From the NCBI RefSeq assembly GCF_001078595.1, contig NZ_LFTY01000002.1, positions 1,508,151-1,572,150 on the forward strand: DNA of 64,000 bases, in the 5' to 3' direction. The notes beneath the pieces were generated by a model, which saw only the letters and a program-made list of their open reading frames with translations, was not told the origin of the DNA and made no database searches. The translations under genes were made by a program, and so were the position numbers. This document shows positions 1 to 8,201 of this stretch, piece after piece. This DNA comes from Candidatus Rhodobacter oscarellae. GTDB taxonomy: Bacteria; Pseudomonadota; Alphaproteobacteria; Rhodobacterales; Rhodobacteraceae. The first letter of the stretch is position 1; each line of letters opens with the position of its first letter.

Positions 1-417
1 ATCTTCGCCGATCTGATGGAGTACGCCTATGACAGCGGCCAGCCCTCGGCACTAGCCAGCTTTGAGGCCACGGGCCGCGCCTATCTGGCCTTCGCGCGCA
101 AGCATCCGGGGCATTACGTGGCGATGTTCGAGAGCGGCATCTCGATCAACCGCACCGCTGATCTTGCCCTGGCCGCCGGACGCGCAAGCGCGGTGCTCGA
201 GAAGGCCGCCACCGAGCTTTCCGAGCACATCCCACCGGAAAAACGCCCGCCCGCGGCGATGTTCTCGGCGCATATCTGGGCCATGAGCCACGGCGTGGTA
301 GAGCTTTTTGCCCGCGGCGAGGCCGGGGCGCGGGCACCGTTCTCGCCCGAGGATCTGCTGGAATCTGGCATCGGCGTCTACCTGCGCGGGCTGGGTCTTG
401 TGCCACCGGACGAATAA
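1..417 (+). CDS. TetR/AcrR-type regulator, C-terminal part (5' end outside window)
   Basis: The reading frame is open from the first base, so the start and the DNA-binding helix-turn-helix lie upstream of the window. The visible 138 residues are helical and resemble the WHG-type ligand-binding domain of TetR regulators: a YLAFARKHPGHYVAMFES-like helix near the start, then an AHIWAMSHGVVELFARGE helix and a C-terminal GVYLRGLG helix. Proteins with this domain are usually dimeric repressors that release DNA on binding a small molecule. The target cannot be inferred because the upstream neighbours are missing. The next gene in the same direction begins 143 bp later. Confidence 0.7.
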   Translation: MFADLMEYAYDSGQPSALASFEATGRAYLAFARKHPGHYVAMFESGISINRTADLALAAGRASAVLEKAATELSEHIPPEKRPPAAMFSAHIWAMSHGVVELFARGEAGARAPFSPEDLLESGIGVYLRGLGLVPPDE

Positions 418-560
418 ATCGCAAACAATTGTAAATTTCAAACATCTGTTGCGCCAAAGACTCATGGAAACAACCTAAAGGTAATACATCTCGAACATTT
501 ATCTGACCTAGGGTAAGTTTCAGCCCAACTTGCACGATATCAAGCAAGGCAGGACAGGTT

Positions 561-1454
561 ATGATTAGTAAAGCAAATAAAACGGCAGCGAGTGTTCTTA
601 TCGCGGCAACGGCACTCTCTGGCTGCGCCAACAGCACGATCCACAAGACCAGCCAACTGGGCGAGTTCAACATGCTGGCGCTGGACGCCAAGCAGCGCTT
701 GGTCATCTCGGGCCGCCGCCCGGTCTATAAGGACCCAAAGACCGGGTACTTCACCGGCGGCGAGTACGTAATCTGCAGCGAACCCAGCCCCGATGCCCTG
801 GTGGCGGCGTCCTCTTACGCGGCTTCGACCTTCTCGGACGCTGACGACACCAACCTCTCTGCCGCGTTCGGCACGGGCGAGGCCGCAAGCTCGCTGGGCG
901 TGCGCACGCAGACCATCCAGCTCTTGCGCGACGGGTATTTCCGGATCTGCGAGGCCTATCTCAATGGCGCCATCGGCCAGGAAGAGTATCGCCGGGTGAT
1001 CGCCGCGATCGATGTCTTCATGATCACCCTCGTGGGCATTCAAGCAATCGGCGGCGTCATCAAATCCGAACCTGTCCAGGTCAGCGCGGGCTCGAACTCG
1101 ACCTCTTCGCTTGTCACCAGCGGCGCGGAGCTTACGGACGCGCAAAAGCAGGTCCTCCAAGAGGCGCTCGACACGAATGCGGCCGACCGCACGGACGCAC
1201 AAAACGCGCTGATCCAAGAAGCCATCGATGGTAGTGGCGGAAACACCTCTGCTGTAAACGCAGGCGGTGTGCAAACGGACAGTTCGGTTGGGAGCCTGAC
1301 CTTCAACGTCGCCGGGCTTACCAACGACGCAGATCGCACCGCCTTTATCACCGCACTTGGCATGGCCAATAAGCTTTCTGACAAACAGGTTGCTGGCATC
1401 AAAGAGATCGTATCGCTCTACTTGCGGCAGCGCCCGCCGGGGCTTGCACGTTAA
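561..1454 (+). CDS. Predicted lipoprotein of unknown function
   Basis: The 297-residue product starts with a short basic N-terminus, a hydrophobic stretch (SVLIAATA) and a lipobox LSGC at residues 19-22, so it should be lipidated on Cys22 and anchored in the inner or outer membrane. An AGGACAGG ribosome-binding site sits just before the ATG. Two Cys (about residues 74 and 134) lie in the N-terminal half. From about residue 170 the sequence is low-complexity and rich in Ser, Thr, Ala, Asn and Asp, with repeated DAQK/DRTDAQ-like segments. The family is not recognised. It could be an envelope or surface-assembly protein, but nothing in the sequence proves this. Confidence 0.75.
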   Translation: MISKANKTAASVLIAATALSGCANSTIHKTSQLGEFNMLALDAKQRLVISGRRPVYKDPKTGYFTGGEYVICSEPSPDALVAASSYAASTFSDADDTNLSAAFGTGEAASSLGVRTQTIQLLRDGYFRICEAYLNGAIGQEEYRRVIAAIDVFMITLVGIQAIGGVIKSEPVQVSAGSNSTSSLVTSGAELTDAQKQVLQEALDTNAADRTDAQNALIQEAIDGSGGNTSAVNAGGVQTDSSVGSLTFNVAGLTNDADRTAFITALGMANKLSDKQVAGIKEIVSLYLRQRPPGLAR

Positions 1455-1617
1455 CGCCAGTGCCCGTCGGGGAGATCCCTAGCCGGTCTTCGCCGCGGTT
1501 ATTGCTTCATTTAACGAACCGAGCGCCTTAGTGACGTAGGGCGGCCCAAAGCGTTATCGAGCCCCTATGAGGCCCGGTTTGAAGCGGCGACATCATCGCC
1601 CTGGTGAAGCTTTGCGC

Positions 1618-2205
1618 TCACGCCTCGTCGTCACCCTTGTAATACCCGATCACGTCACCCTCGGTGGTGCAGCCCAGCCCGTTCAGCAAACGGTTGGAAT
1701 AGTTGAAATAGGCGCAGACCTGGTTGACCTCCAGGATCTCGCCGTCCTCGCAACCCGCCAGCTTAAGCGCCTCGAAATCCGAGCGCACCATGCGCCCCAC
1801 ATCCGACGTCAGCTTGGCCGCGTAGCGCAGCAGGGCCAGCTCCTTGCCCTGGAACTCATCCTCGGGGCGCTGTGCCTTTAACGCGGTGAAGATCCGGTCC
1901 GAGCGCGGCTGATCCCGCAGCAGGTTGCGCACATTCATGAAGTGATGCGTCAGCGAATAGGTGCAATCGTTCAGGATCGAGGTGTAGCTGGCCACGACCT
2001 CAAGGAACCAAAACGGCAGCGTGTTGTCCTCGGAATGCAGCACCGAACGGTAGAGCGCCACATGCCCCGCCATCGTCTGGGGCCGCAGCGAGTGTACCCG
2101 CATCACCGTGTCCACCGTGCCATGCGGCGTGCGCGCCTGATCCAACAGCGCCTTCAGGCGTTCATCCGCCGCCTCATCGCTGATCATCTCTATCCAAGCG
2201 GTCAT
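1618..2205 (-). CDS. Carboxymuconolactone decarboxylase/AhpD-like peroxidase-related protein
   Basis: A 195-residue, all-helical protein of the AhpD/peroxidase-related superfamily. The segment around NDCTYSLTHH corresponds to the usual C-x-x-C...H redox site, but the second cysteine is Ser (C-T-Y-S), so a two-cysteine cycle is not possible at this site. The ATG at 2205 is preferred over an upstream in-frame start because a GGGGAGGGG ribosome-binding site precedes it. It is divergent from the aminopeptidase-T-like gene at 2283, with a small inverted repeat between them, and belongs to a region of oxidative catabolic genes. A role in peroxide handling or in ring or lactone chemistry are both possible. 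Confidence 0.75.
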   Translation of the reverse strand: MTAWIEMISDEAADERLKALLDQARTPHGTVDTVMRVHSLRPQTMAGHVALYRSVLHSEDNTLPFWFLEVVASYTSILNDCTYSLTHHFMNVRNLLRDQPRSDRIFTALKAQRPEDEFQGKELALLRYAAKLTSDVGRMVRSDFEALKLAGCEDGEILEVNQVCAYFNYSNRLLNGLGCTTEGDVIGYYKGDDEA

Positions 2206-2230
2206 CGGCGCCCCTCCCCGGTGCTTTTTT

Positions 2231-2250
2231 GCTTTGCGTAATATCAAAGC
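2231..2250. promoter_or_regulatory. Inverted repeat GCTTTG-N8-CAAAGC, candidate operator
   Basis: Perfect 6-bp arms separated by 8 bp lie in the 77-bp gap between the divergent genes starting at 2205 (-) and 2283 (+). The position would let one regulator control both directions. No regulator gene is adjacent, so this is a candidate only. Confidence 0.3.
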
Positions 2251-2282
2251 CTCGCTAGCATCCCAGGCGGGGAGAGGCAAAG

Positions 2283-3389
2283 ATGCCCGACCAGGGGGAC
2301 ATTCTGCGCGCATGTGAGAACATGCTGATCCGCTGCGCCGGGCTTGCGCCGGGGGCGCGCGTTTTGATCATCCGCGAACCGCCCGAAGAGATGTTCTATT
2401 GGGACTGCGCCGTGGAGGCGGTGCAATGGGGCGCGACGGCGCTTGGCTTTCAGGTGGATGTCTTGGAGGTTCCCTTCACGCCCGCGGCCTGCCTACCGCC
2501 CAAGGACCTGATCGAAGCCATGCGCGTGGTCGACCTGACCGTGTTTCTGGCGCGCTGCGGCGACCAGATCCGCTATCACGACTGGCCCGCGGGGACCCGC
2601 GCGATGATCTGCTACGCGCTGGACGGCGCCATGCTGGGCTCTTCCTTCGGCTGGTTGGACCATCACGGCATGGTCGCGATCCGCGATGCCGCCGATACGG
2701 CCATCGCCGCCGCGCAAGAGATCCATGTCACCTGCCCCGCCGGGACCGAGCTTATCGGCCGCATCGACGCCCAGGGGCCAGAGCCCCGCGACACGACAAC
2801 GATCCGCTTTCCGCTGTCGGTGCATACGCCGGTGCCCGCGCGGCACTTTTCGGGCCGCGTGGCGCAGCGGGGCTTCCTGGTGGGCACGGGGTCGAACTAT
2901 TACGAGCCCTACTCCCTTGGCCTTGAGGAAACGCTCGTCCTAGAGATACGCGACGGGCGGATCGTTGGCTTCGCTGGCAATACCGCCGATGTCGCCCGCG
3001 CCGAGGCGCATTACGCCCATGTGGCCGGGCTTTTTGAGATCGACGCGCATTTTGTGCATTCCTGGCACGCGGGCATCCATCCAGGCTGCGCCTTCGCGCC
3101 GGACGCGCGGCTCGCGCCAGAGCGCTGGAGCAACGGCGCCTTCGGCTCGCCACGCATCCTGCATGTGCATAGCTGCGGAGCCTATGCCCCAGGAGAGATA
3201 TCGCTGAACGTCCTGGACCCGACGGTCAGGCTGGATGGTGTCGCGATCTGGGAGCACGGGCGGCTGCGGCCAGAGCTGCTGCCCGGTGGGCCCGAGATTC
3301 TGCGCGCCTATCCGGAACTGGCCGAGGCCTATCGCGACCCCGCCCAGCATTGCGGGTTTGCCGGTGTCGAGACCTCAGGCACCGCCTGA
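2283..3389 (+). CDS. Aminopeptidase T / 2,5-dihydroxypyridine dioxygenase-like metalloprotein
   Basis: The 368-residue product resembles the superfamily that contains M29 leucyl aminopeptidases (aminopeptidase T) and the ring-cleaving NicX-type 2,5-dihydroxypyridine 5,6-dioxygenases. Features seen are an N-terminal alpha/beta domain, a glycine-rich ETLVLEIRDGRIVGFAG strand-turn typical of the family, and late histidine motifs (HSWHAGIHPG, then LHVHSCGAY) in the places where family members bind metal. The 3' end overlaps the convergent Rieske oxygenase gene by 15 bp. With a Rieske oxygenase and two AhpD-like genes around it, ring cleavage seems at least as likely as peptide hydrolysis. The substrate is unknown. 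Confidence 0.6.
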   Translation: MPDQGDILRACENMLIRCAGLAPGARVLIIREPPEEMFYWDCAVEAVQWGATALGFQVDVLEVPFTPAACLPPKDLIEAMRVVDLTVFLARCGDQIRYHDWPAGTRAMICYALDGAMLGSSFGWLDHHGMVAIRDAADTAIAAAQEIHVTCPAGTELIGRIDAQGPEPRDTTTIRFPLSVHTPVPARHFSGRVAQRGFLVGTGSNYYEPYSLGLEETLVLEIRDGRIVGFAGNTADVARAEAHYAHVAGLFEIDAHFVHSWHAGIHPGCAFAPDARLAPERWSNGAFGSPRILHVHSCGAYAPGEISLNVLDPTVRLDGVAIWEHGRLRPELLPGGPEILRAYPELAEAYRDPAQHCGFAGVETSGTA

Positions 3390-4406
3390 TTCAGCAGCGA
3401 TGCGCTTGTCCACCTTGGCGCGGAACCGCATCGCCCCCGCATCCAGCCCGAGGTTCATATAGGGCGTGGCCGGGTCGGTCATGCCGATCTGTACCGCCTC
3501 CAGCACCTCCTTGTCCTCGTTGAACGCCATCGTGGCGCCCTCGAACATGCGTTGGTTGGTGGCTTCGTTGTCGGGGTCCGTGTTGCGGTGCTGAAACCAG
3601 AAATAGAGCGCGTTGGCCTCATCCACCGGCGTGATGAAGTTGTAGGAGATGTTGATATAGGCGTCCTGAGGCAACGCCGTCCCCGGCCCGCCGGTGCCCG
3701 CGCGGGTGTAAACGCTCATGTTTATCGCCGTGGAGGGCAAGCGGCACTCGTAATGTTGCTTGCGGTCGGTCGCGTCGCCAAAGGCCAGCATGTCCCGGTA
3801 ATAGGGCGGCGCGGGCTCGCCCATGATCCAGCGGCTGACGATGACGCCCTCGTCGATATCCTCCAGGTCCAGCGGGCGATTATCCGTGCCCGCCCCCGCA
3901 AAAGAGCCCACATGCACCCAAGCCACATGGCTGGGGTCCAGAAGGTTATCTATGACATAGAGATAGTTGCAGGCGATTGTTAAAGCGCCGCGCGCGGTCT
4001 TGCCCCAAGCCGGGTTGTCGTAGTTGGGGATGTCGATGATCTCGCCCGGGGCATCCTCGCCCATCCAGATCCAAAGGAACCCATAGCGGTCCTCAACCGG
4101 GTAGCTGCGCACGCGTGCCCGCTTTGGAATCGGGTCGCCCTGGGTCGGCGCGCTGACGCAAGCGCCCGCCCCGTCAAAGGTCAGCCCGTGGTAGCCGCAC
4201 TCCACCCGGTCGCCATGAAGATTGCCCATAGAGAGCGGTAATTTGCGGTGCGGGCAGGCATCCTCGAGCGCCGCGGGGCTGCCATCGGGCCTGCGAAAGA
4301 TCACTACGCGCGCGCCCAGCAGCTTTAGCGCGGTCAGCTTGGCCTCGAAATCCACGCTGCGCCCGGCGACGTACCAGGCATTTCGAATGAATTTTGCGGA
4401 GTGCAA
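3375..4406 (-). CDS. Rieske non-heme iron oxygenase, vanillate O-demethylase (VanA)-like
   Basis: The 343-residue protein has a complete Rieske [2Fe-2S] site (C51-x-H53 and C70-x2-H73) followed by a mononuclear iron motif NLLDPSHVAWVH (N154, D157, H160, H165), the layout of VanA-type oxygenase components that demethylate or hydroxylate aromatic acids. The start is TTG at 4406, supported by a strong GGGAGGGGG ribosome-binding site a few bases upstream. No reductase partner (ferredoxin/FNR fusion, VanB) is visible in the window, so electrons must come from elsewhere. It is convergent with the preceding gene. The substrate cannot be read from sequence. Confidence 0.88.
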   Translation of the reverse strand: MHSAKFIRNAWYVAGRSVDFEAKLTALKLLGARVVIFRRPDGSPAALEDACPHRKLPLSMGNLHGDRVECGYHGLTFDGAGACVSAPTQGDPIPKRARVRSYPVEDRYGFLWIWMGEDAPGEIIDIPNYDNPAWGKTARGALTIACNYLYVIDNLLDPSHVAWVHVGSFAGAGTDNRPLDLEDIDEGVIVSRWIMGEPAPPYYRDMLAFGDATDRKQHYECRLPSTAINMSVYTRAGTGGPGTALPQDAYINISYNFITPVDEANALYFWFQHRNTDPDNEATNQRMFEGATMAFNEDKEVLEAVQIGMTDPATPYMNLGLDAGAMRFRAKVDKRIAAESGGA

Positions 4407-4446
4407 GTTACCCCCTCCCTACCGCCCTCTATTGTTTGGCGATTCG
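4401..4446 (-). repeat. Start region of the Rieske gene, duplicated at 6461-6506
   Basis: Read on the minus strand, these 46 bases contain the ribosome-binding site and TTG start of the Rieske gene. They match 6461-6506 (plus strand) without gaps at 37 of 46 positions, including an identical 19-base purine-rich block. This copy is the functional-looking one. Confidence 0.7.
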
Positions 4447-4499
4447 CTGAATATTCTTCTAACGCGATCCGGCCGTGCCCAATTCGCGCCAATCCCCGC

Positions 4500-4847
4500 T
4501 CATGTCGCGCCCTCTCCGGCCCACAGGTCAAACGCCGCCAGCGCCTTGGCGGAATAGGCATAGGACGGCCCGCCGCCCATATAGGTCGCCATGGCCAAGG
4601 CCTCGCAGAGCTCGTCGCGCGTGATCCCCAGCCGGATCAGCGCCTTGATGTGGAAGCCGATGCAGCTGTCACAGCGCGTGGCGATGGCGATGCCTAGCGC
4701 CATGATTTCCTTGGTCTTCTCGTCCAGCGCGCCGCCCTTTTTGGCCGCCGCACCCATCTGATTGAAGCCCTTCGCCGTCTCGGGCATCTCCTTCGACAGC
4801 GCGGTGATGTTCGCGACCGTCTCGTCCATGAAGTCGTCCCAATTCAT
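4500..4847 (-). CDS. Carboxymuconolactone decarboxylase family protein (AhpD-like)
   Basis: A compact 115-residue, single-domain member of the CMD/AhpD superfamily. It has the complete redox motif C-D-S-C followed by IGFHIKALI (histidine four residues after the second Cys), then the conserved GITRDELCEALAMATYMGGG segment. This is the typical length for stand-alone family members. It lies about 95 bp upstream of the Rieske oxygenase in the same direction and is probably co-expressed with it. The function could be peroxide or thiol chemistry or a decarboxylase-type step. A purine-rich GGGGAGGGG ribosome-binding site precedes the ATG. Confidence 0.85.
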   Translation of the reverse strand: MNWDDFMDETVANITALSKEMPETAKGFNQMGAAAKKGGALDEKTKEIMALGIAIATRCDSCIGFHIKALIRLGITRDELCEALAMATYMGGGPSYAYSAKALAAFDLWAGEGAT

Positions 4848-4934
4848 CGCTCCCCTCCCCGGTGATCCTTTCGGGCCACCCTAATGGGGCACCCAAGCCT
4901 TGCCAATGCGGGACGTTTTGCGCCCATACGCGGC

Positions 4935-5558
4935 CTAAAGTTCGAACTCAAAAGGCAGGTTAGCGATCTCCAACGCGCTGTTAACCGAGGTCGCATTCAC
5001 AAAAGTCGTACTCTCCTGGACCTGCACCCCCGCGCTTGCATGGACATGGCCAAAGCAATGGAGCCTTGGCCCCAGCGCTTTGACGCGCCCGGCGAGTAGA
5101 GGGCACCCCAGCGACTGTCCCCGGCTTGAGACGTCCAGCACGCCCGCGGGCGGCGTGTGCGTGATCAGCACATCGACATCCGCCGGGATCTTCAACCAGG
5201 CCGCTCGCAGGGCGCGCTCATTGGCGTAAAACGCATGGCGGCTCAGCTCTGGCACCCAGGGCGCGCCGTAGAACTTGACGCCAGAGATTGTCACGCTGGT
5301 ATCATGCAGCACGGTTGCATTCCGGTAGGGTTGCGGCGTGCGTCGCAGCGCAGCCTCTAAGCCCCGATCGTGGTTCCCACCCACATAGAGGATGTGCTCA
5401 AAGTCCTGGCGACCAAACCATTCATCAATACTTTCAAGGTCATAGCCGGACGCGCCAAACAGATCCTCCGCGTCACCGCAATGGATCAGAACGTCACCAC
5501 TCAGGCGCCCCAGTCGCGCATGGCCCCCATGGGTGTCGCCGACGATAACCAGTTTCAT
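4935..5558 (-). CDS. Calcineurin-like metallophosphoesterase
   Basis: The 207-residue protein carries the ordered motifs of the dimetal phosphoesterase fold: GDTHG (residues 7-11), HCGDAED, GGNHDRG, ITHTPP and FGHVH near the C-terminus. Together these supply the Asp, Asn and His ligands of the two-metal site. It is close to the short single-domain MPPED/YfcE-like group that hydrolyses phosphodiesters or phosphomonoesters. There is no signal peptide, so it acts in the cytoplasm. It is followed in the same direction by an ABC permease gene 27 bp away, with no obvious functional link. The substrate is unknown. Confidence 0.85.
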   Translation of the reverse strand: MKLVIVGDTHGGHARLGRLSGDVLIHCGDAEDLFGASGYDLESIDEWFGRQDFEHILYVGGNHDRGLEAALRRTPQPYRNATVLHDTSVTISGVKFYGAPWVPELSRHAFYANERALRAAWLKIPADVDVLITHTPPAGVLDVSSRGQSLGCPLLAGRVKALGPRLHCFGHVHASAGVQVQESTTFVNATSVNSALEIANLPFEFEL

Positions 5559-5585
5559 TGCATGCGGTCGCCGACCTTCGCGCCT

Positions 5586-6389
5586 CTATCCGCGCTCATC
5601 ACTGCCCATCCTGCGTTCCAGCCAGCGCACGCCCGCCGAGATGATCAGCACCAGGACGAGATATTCCAGGATCAAGAGCGAGTAGATCTCAAGCGGGCGA
5701 TATTCTGTCACCACCAACTCATTGGCGCGGCGCGTCAGCTCTTGCATACCGATCACCGAGGCGAAGGCCGACATCTTCACGATATAGATGAACTGATTGG
5801 CCAGCGGCGGCAGGATGCGCCGGATCGCCTGCGGCAGGATCACATAACGCATCGTCTGGACATAGCGCAGACCGACCGTTTGCGCCGCCTCGGTCTGGCC
5901 CTTGGCTATGGATTGGATGCCCGCGCGGTAGATCTCGGCGGTAAACGCGCTGTCAGAGATCGCCAGCGTGATGATCGCCCCCCAAAATGGATCAATCGGG
6001 ATGTTCAGCCCCATCGAGCGGAAGATGATCGGCAGCCCGTAAAAAACCCAGAAGAGCATCGGCAGCAGGGGGATGGACCGGACGAACTCGACATAGACGC
6101 GGTTCCAGATGCGGATGTACCAGCGATCCGAGAGCCCCGGCAGTGCGACCAACAGACCAATCGTGATCGACAGCGCCGCCGCGATCAGCGAGATTAGGAT
6201 CGTGTCCCCCATTCCGCCGATCAGGAACTTGATATTGGTCCAGCCCGTCGGCGTTGAGGGGTTGATGACGTACCAGCCCCAGGTCGCGGAAGAGCTGCAC
6301 CCCGACAGCACCATCAGCCCCGCGCAGAGCAGGAACAGGTTAACCGGGCGGGCGCCAAACACGGACCGGTTTGATTGCAAAATCTTCAC
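5586..6389 (-). CDS. Polar amino-acid ABC transporter permease
   Basis: The 267-residue inner-membrane protein belongs to the HisM/GlnP/ArtQ family of permeases: several hydrophobic segments and the cytoplasmic EAA loop, seen as YRAGIQSIAKGQTEAAQTVG, which docks onto the ATPase. The predicted start is GTG at 6389. The first hydrophobic segment ends in LMVLSGC, which resembles a lipobox, but in a permease this is probably just the first membrane helix. It forms one transporter with the ATPase at 6534 and the divergent binding protein at 7382. Only one permease is present, so it probably works as a homodimer. Confidence 0.88.
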   Translation of the reverse strand: MKILQSNRSVFGARPVNLFLLCAGLMVLSGCSSSATWGWYVINPSTPTGWTNIKFLIGGMGDTILISLIAAALSITIGLLVALPGLSDRWYIRIWNRVYVEFVRSIPLLPMLFWVFYGLPIIFRSMGLNIPIDPFWGAIITLAISDSAFTAEIYRAGIQSIAKGQTEAAQTVGLRYVQTMRYVILPQAIRRILPPLANQFIYIVKMSAFASVIGMQELTRRANELVVTEYRPLEIYSLLILEYLVLVLIISAGVRWLERRMGSDERG

Positions 6390-6460
6390 TAATGCGCCCC
6401 GATCTGCGACGCGGCGCCGCGCGCGGCGTCAAACTCCAGCGGCGTAAGGGAAATGTTATC

Positions 6461-6506
6461 CGAATCGGCCCAGGATCGAGGGCGGTAGGGAGGGGGAAAT
6501 TCGCAC
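6461..6506 (+). repeat. Relic copy of the Rieske gene start region
   Basis: Ungapped 46-base match (37 identities by eye) to the minus-strand sequence 4446-4401, including an identical block from 6478 to 6496. At the position equivalent to the TTG start codon this copy has TCG, and no plus-strand gene follows. It lies between the ABC permease and ATPase genes, antisense to them. Confidence 0.65.
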
Positions 6507-6533
6507 AAGGCGTTTACCAAATCTTCATCTCCC

Positions 6534-7265
6534 TTAATGGCTCAGAATCTGGCTGAGGAAGGTTTGGCAGCGCTTTGATTTAGGCGCCTCGAAGAACTCT
6601 GCCGGGGGCCCTGTCTCGACGATCTCGCCCGCGTCCATGAACACCATCTGATCGGCGACCTTGCGGGCGAACCCCATCTCGTGGGTGACCACAATCATGG
6701 TCATGCCCTCCTCGGCCAGTTCCACCATCACGTCGAGCACTTCCGATATCATCTCGGGATCCAGCGCAGATGTCGGCTCGTCGAACAGCATCACCTTTTG
6801 CTCCATACAGAGCGAGCGCGCGATGGCCACGCGTTGCTGCTGCCCGCCCGAGAGCTGCGCGGGGCGTTTATCGGCCTGTTCAGGGATCCGCACCCGCTCC
6901 AGATAGTGCCGCGCGCGCGCCTCGGCCTCTGCACGCGACAGGCCGCGGGATTTCATCGGCCCAAGCGTCAGGTTCTGCAGCACCGTCAGATGCGGGAACA
7001 AGTTGAACTGTTGGAACACCATGCCGACCTCGCCGCCCAGATCCTCTGGCCGCTCGGTCACTTGCGCCCCGTTGATCCGGATCGCGCCCTTTTGGTGCAG
7101 CTCCAGCCGGTTGATGCAGCGCACCACCGTGGACTTGCCCGAGCCCGACGGGCCGCAAACCACCACACGCTCGCCCTCGGCGACCGATAGGTTGATGTCC
7201 TTGAGAACGTGGAAATCACCGAACCACTTGTTCACGCCGACCATTTCGATGGCTGTTTCGGCCAT
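6534..7265 (-). CDS. Polar amino-acid ABC transporter ATP-binding protein
   Basis: The 243-residue cytoplasmic ATPase has Walker [10 protein letters not shown], the Q-loop in FQQFNLFPH, the signature LSGGQQQR, Walker [13 protein letters not shown] and the switch His in VVTHEMGFA. The layout and length match GlnQ/HisP/AapP-type subunits that energise uptake of polar amino acids. The permease gene lies 144 bp downstream, a gap that holds the relic repeat at 6461-6506. The periplasmic binding protein gene is divergent, 116 bp away, so the complete transporter is encoded around one shared promoter region. Confidence 0.93.
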   Translation of the reverse strand: MAETAIEMVGVNKWFGDFHVLKDINLSVAEGERVVVCGPSGSGKSTVVRCINRLELHQKGAIRINGAQVTERPEDLGGEVGMVFQQFNLFPHLTVLQNLTLGPMKSRGLSRAEAEARARHYLERVRIPEQADKRPAQLSGGQQQRVAIARSLCMEQKVMLFDEPTSALDPEMISEVLDVMVELAEEGMTMIVVTHEMGFARKVADQMVFMDAGEIVETGPPAEFFEAPKSKRCQTFLSQILSH

Positions 7266-7381
7266 GATCCCCCCTGTATCTCCTCTTCGGAGAAGATTCT
7301 TCTTGAGGTTAGGGCCGTAATATTCACAAATTCAAGGGACAATGCGCGCCAGGAGGCAGCGCGGTACCTGGGAGAGACGAT

Positions 7382-8152
7382 ATGAAACACTGGATGACCG
7401 CAATTGCGGCGGGCGCCGTAAGCCTCGGGCTGGCTGTATCCGCTGGCGCGCAGTCGGCGCTGAACGAGATCCTCGACAGTGGAACTTTGAAATTCGGCAC
7501 CACGGGCGACTGGAATCCGATGTCTGTGCGCGATCCGGCCACCAACAGCTATAAGGGTTTCGATATCGATGTGGCCACCGAGCTTGCCAAGGACCTGGGC
7601 GTCGAGGTCGAGTTCGTGCCCACCGATTGGAAAACGCTGGTCAACGGCGTGGTCGCTGGCAAGTACCACATGACCGGCTCTGCTTCGATCTCGCCACCAC
7701 GCATGAAGGTCGCGGGCTTCTCGGAAAGCTATATCGCGGTCGAGATCGTTCCGTTCACGACCCCCGATAAGGCCGGCAGCTTTGATGGCTATGAATCTGT
7801 GAACAAACCCGAGGTGAAGGTCGCCACCACGCTTGGTACCACCTTCGAAGCGCTGGTGCGCGAGTGGTTCCCTGACGCCGACATCAAGGTCGTCGAGGCC
7901 CCGGCCCGCGGCTTCCAAGAGGTGCTGGCCGGTCGCGCCGACGTGTTCATCACTTCCAATATCGAGGGCTCGACGCTGAAGGCCAAGCACGGCGTGGTGC
8001 AGGTGCCTGGGACCGAACCGCGCTCGCCCTCGCCCATCGCGATGCTGCTGCCCCAGGACGATCAGGTCTGGATCAACTACGTCAATAACTGGGTGAAGGT
8101 GAAGCAGGCCAAGGGCTTCTTTGACGCGACCCGCGAGAAATGGGGCCTGTAA
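7382..8152 (+). CDS. Periplasmic amino-acid-binding protein of ABC transporter
   Basis: The 256-residue protein begins with a Sec signal peptide (basic start, hydrophobic core, AGA before Gln about residue 24). It continues as a type II periplasmic binding fold: LKFGTTGDWNPM, then KGFDIDVATELAKDLGVEVEFV and DWKTLVNGVVAGKYHM, as in family 3 solute-binding proteins for polar amino acids. It is divergent from the ATPase/permease genes and should deliver substrate to them. The insertion of NSY between DPAT and KGFD and the RSPSPIAMLLPQDD segment near the end are reminiscent of cyclohexadienyl-dehydratase-like binding proteins, so the ligand may not be a standard amino acid. A rho-independent terminator follows closely. 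Confidence 0.9.
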   Translation: MKHWMTAIAAGAVSLGLAVSAGAQSALNEILDSGTLKFGTTGDWNPMSVRDPATNSYKGFDIDVATELAKDLGVEVEFVPTDWKTLVNGVVAGKYHMTGSASISPPRMKVAGFSESYIAVEIVPFTTPDKAGSFDGYESVNKPEVKVATTLGTTFEALVREWFPDADIKVVEAPARGFQEVLAGRADVFITSNIEGSTLKAKHGVVQVPGTEPRSPSPIAMLLPQDDQVWINYVNNWVKVKQAKGFFDATREKWGL

Positions 8153-8168
8153 GCTCTGACAAATACGG

Positions 8169-8195
8169 AAGGGTCGCCCCACGCGGCCCTTTTTT
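8169..8195 (+). terminator. Rho-independent terminator after the binding-protein gene
   Basis: The stem GGGTCGC (8171-8177) pairs with GCGGCCC (8183-8189), with one G-U pair and a 5-base loop, followed by TTTTTTC. It begins about 17 bases after the stop of the binding-protein gene and ends only seven bases before the GTG start of the next gene. Confidence 0.85.
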
Positions 8196-8201
8196 CTTGC
8201 C

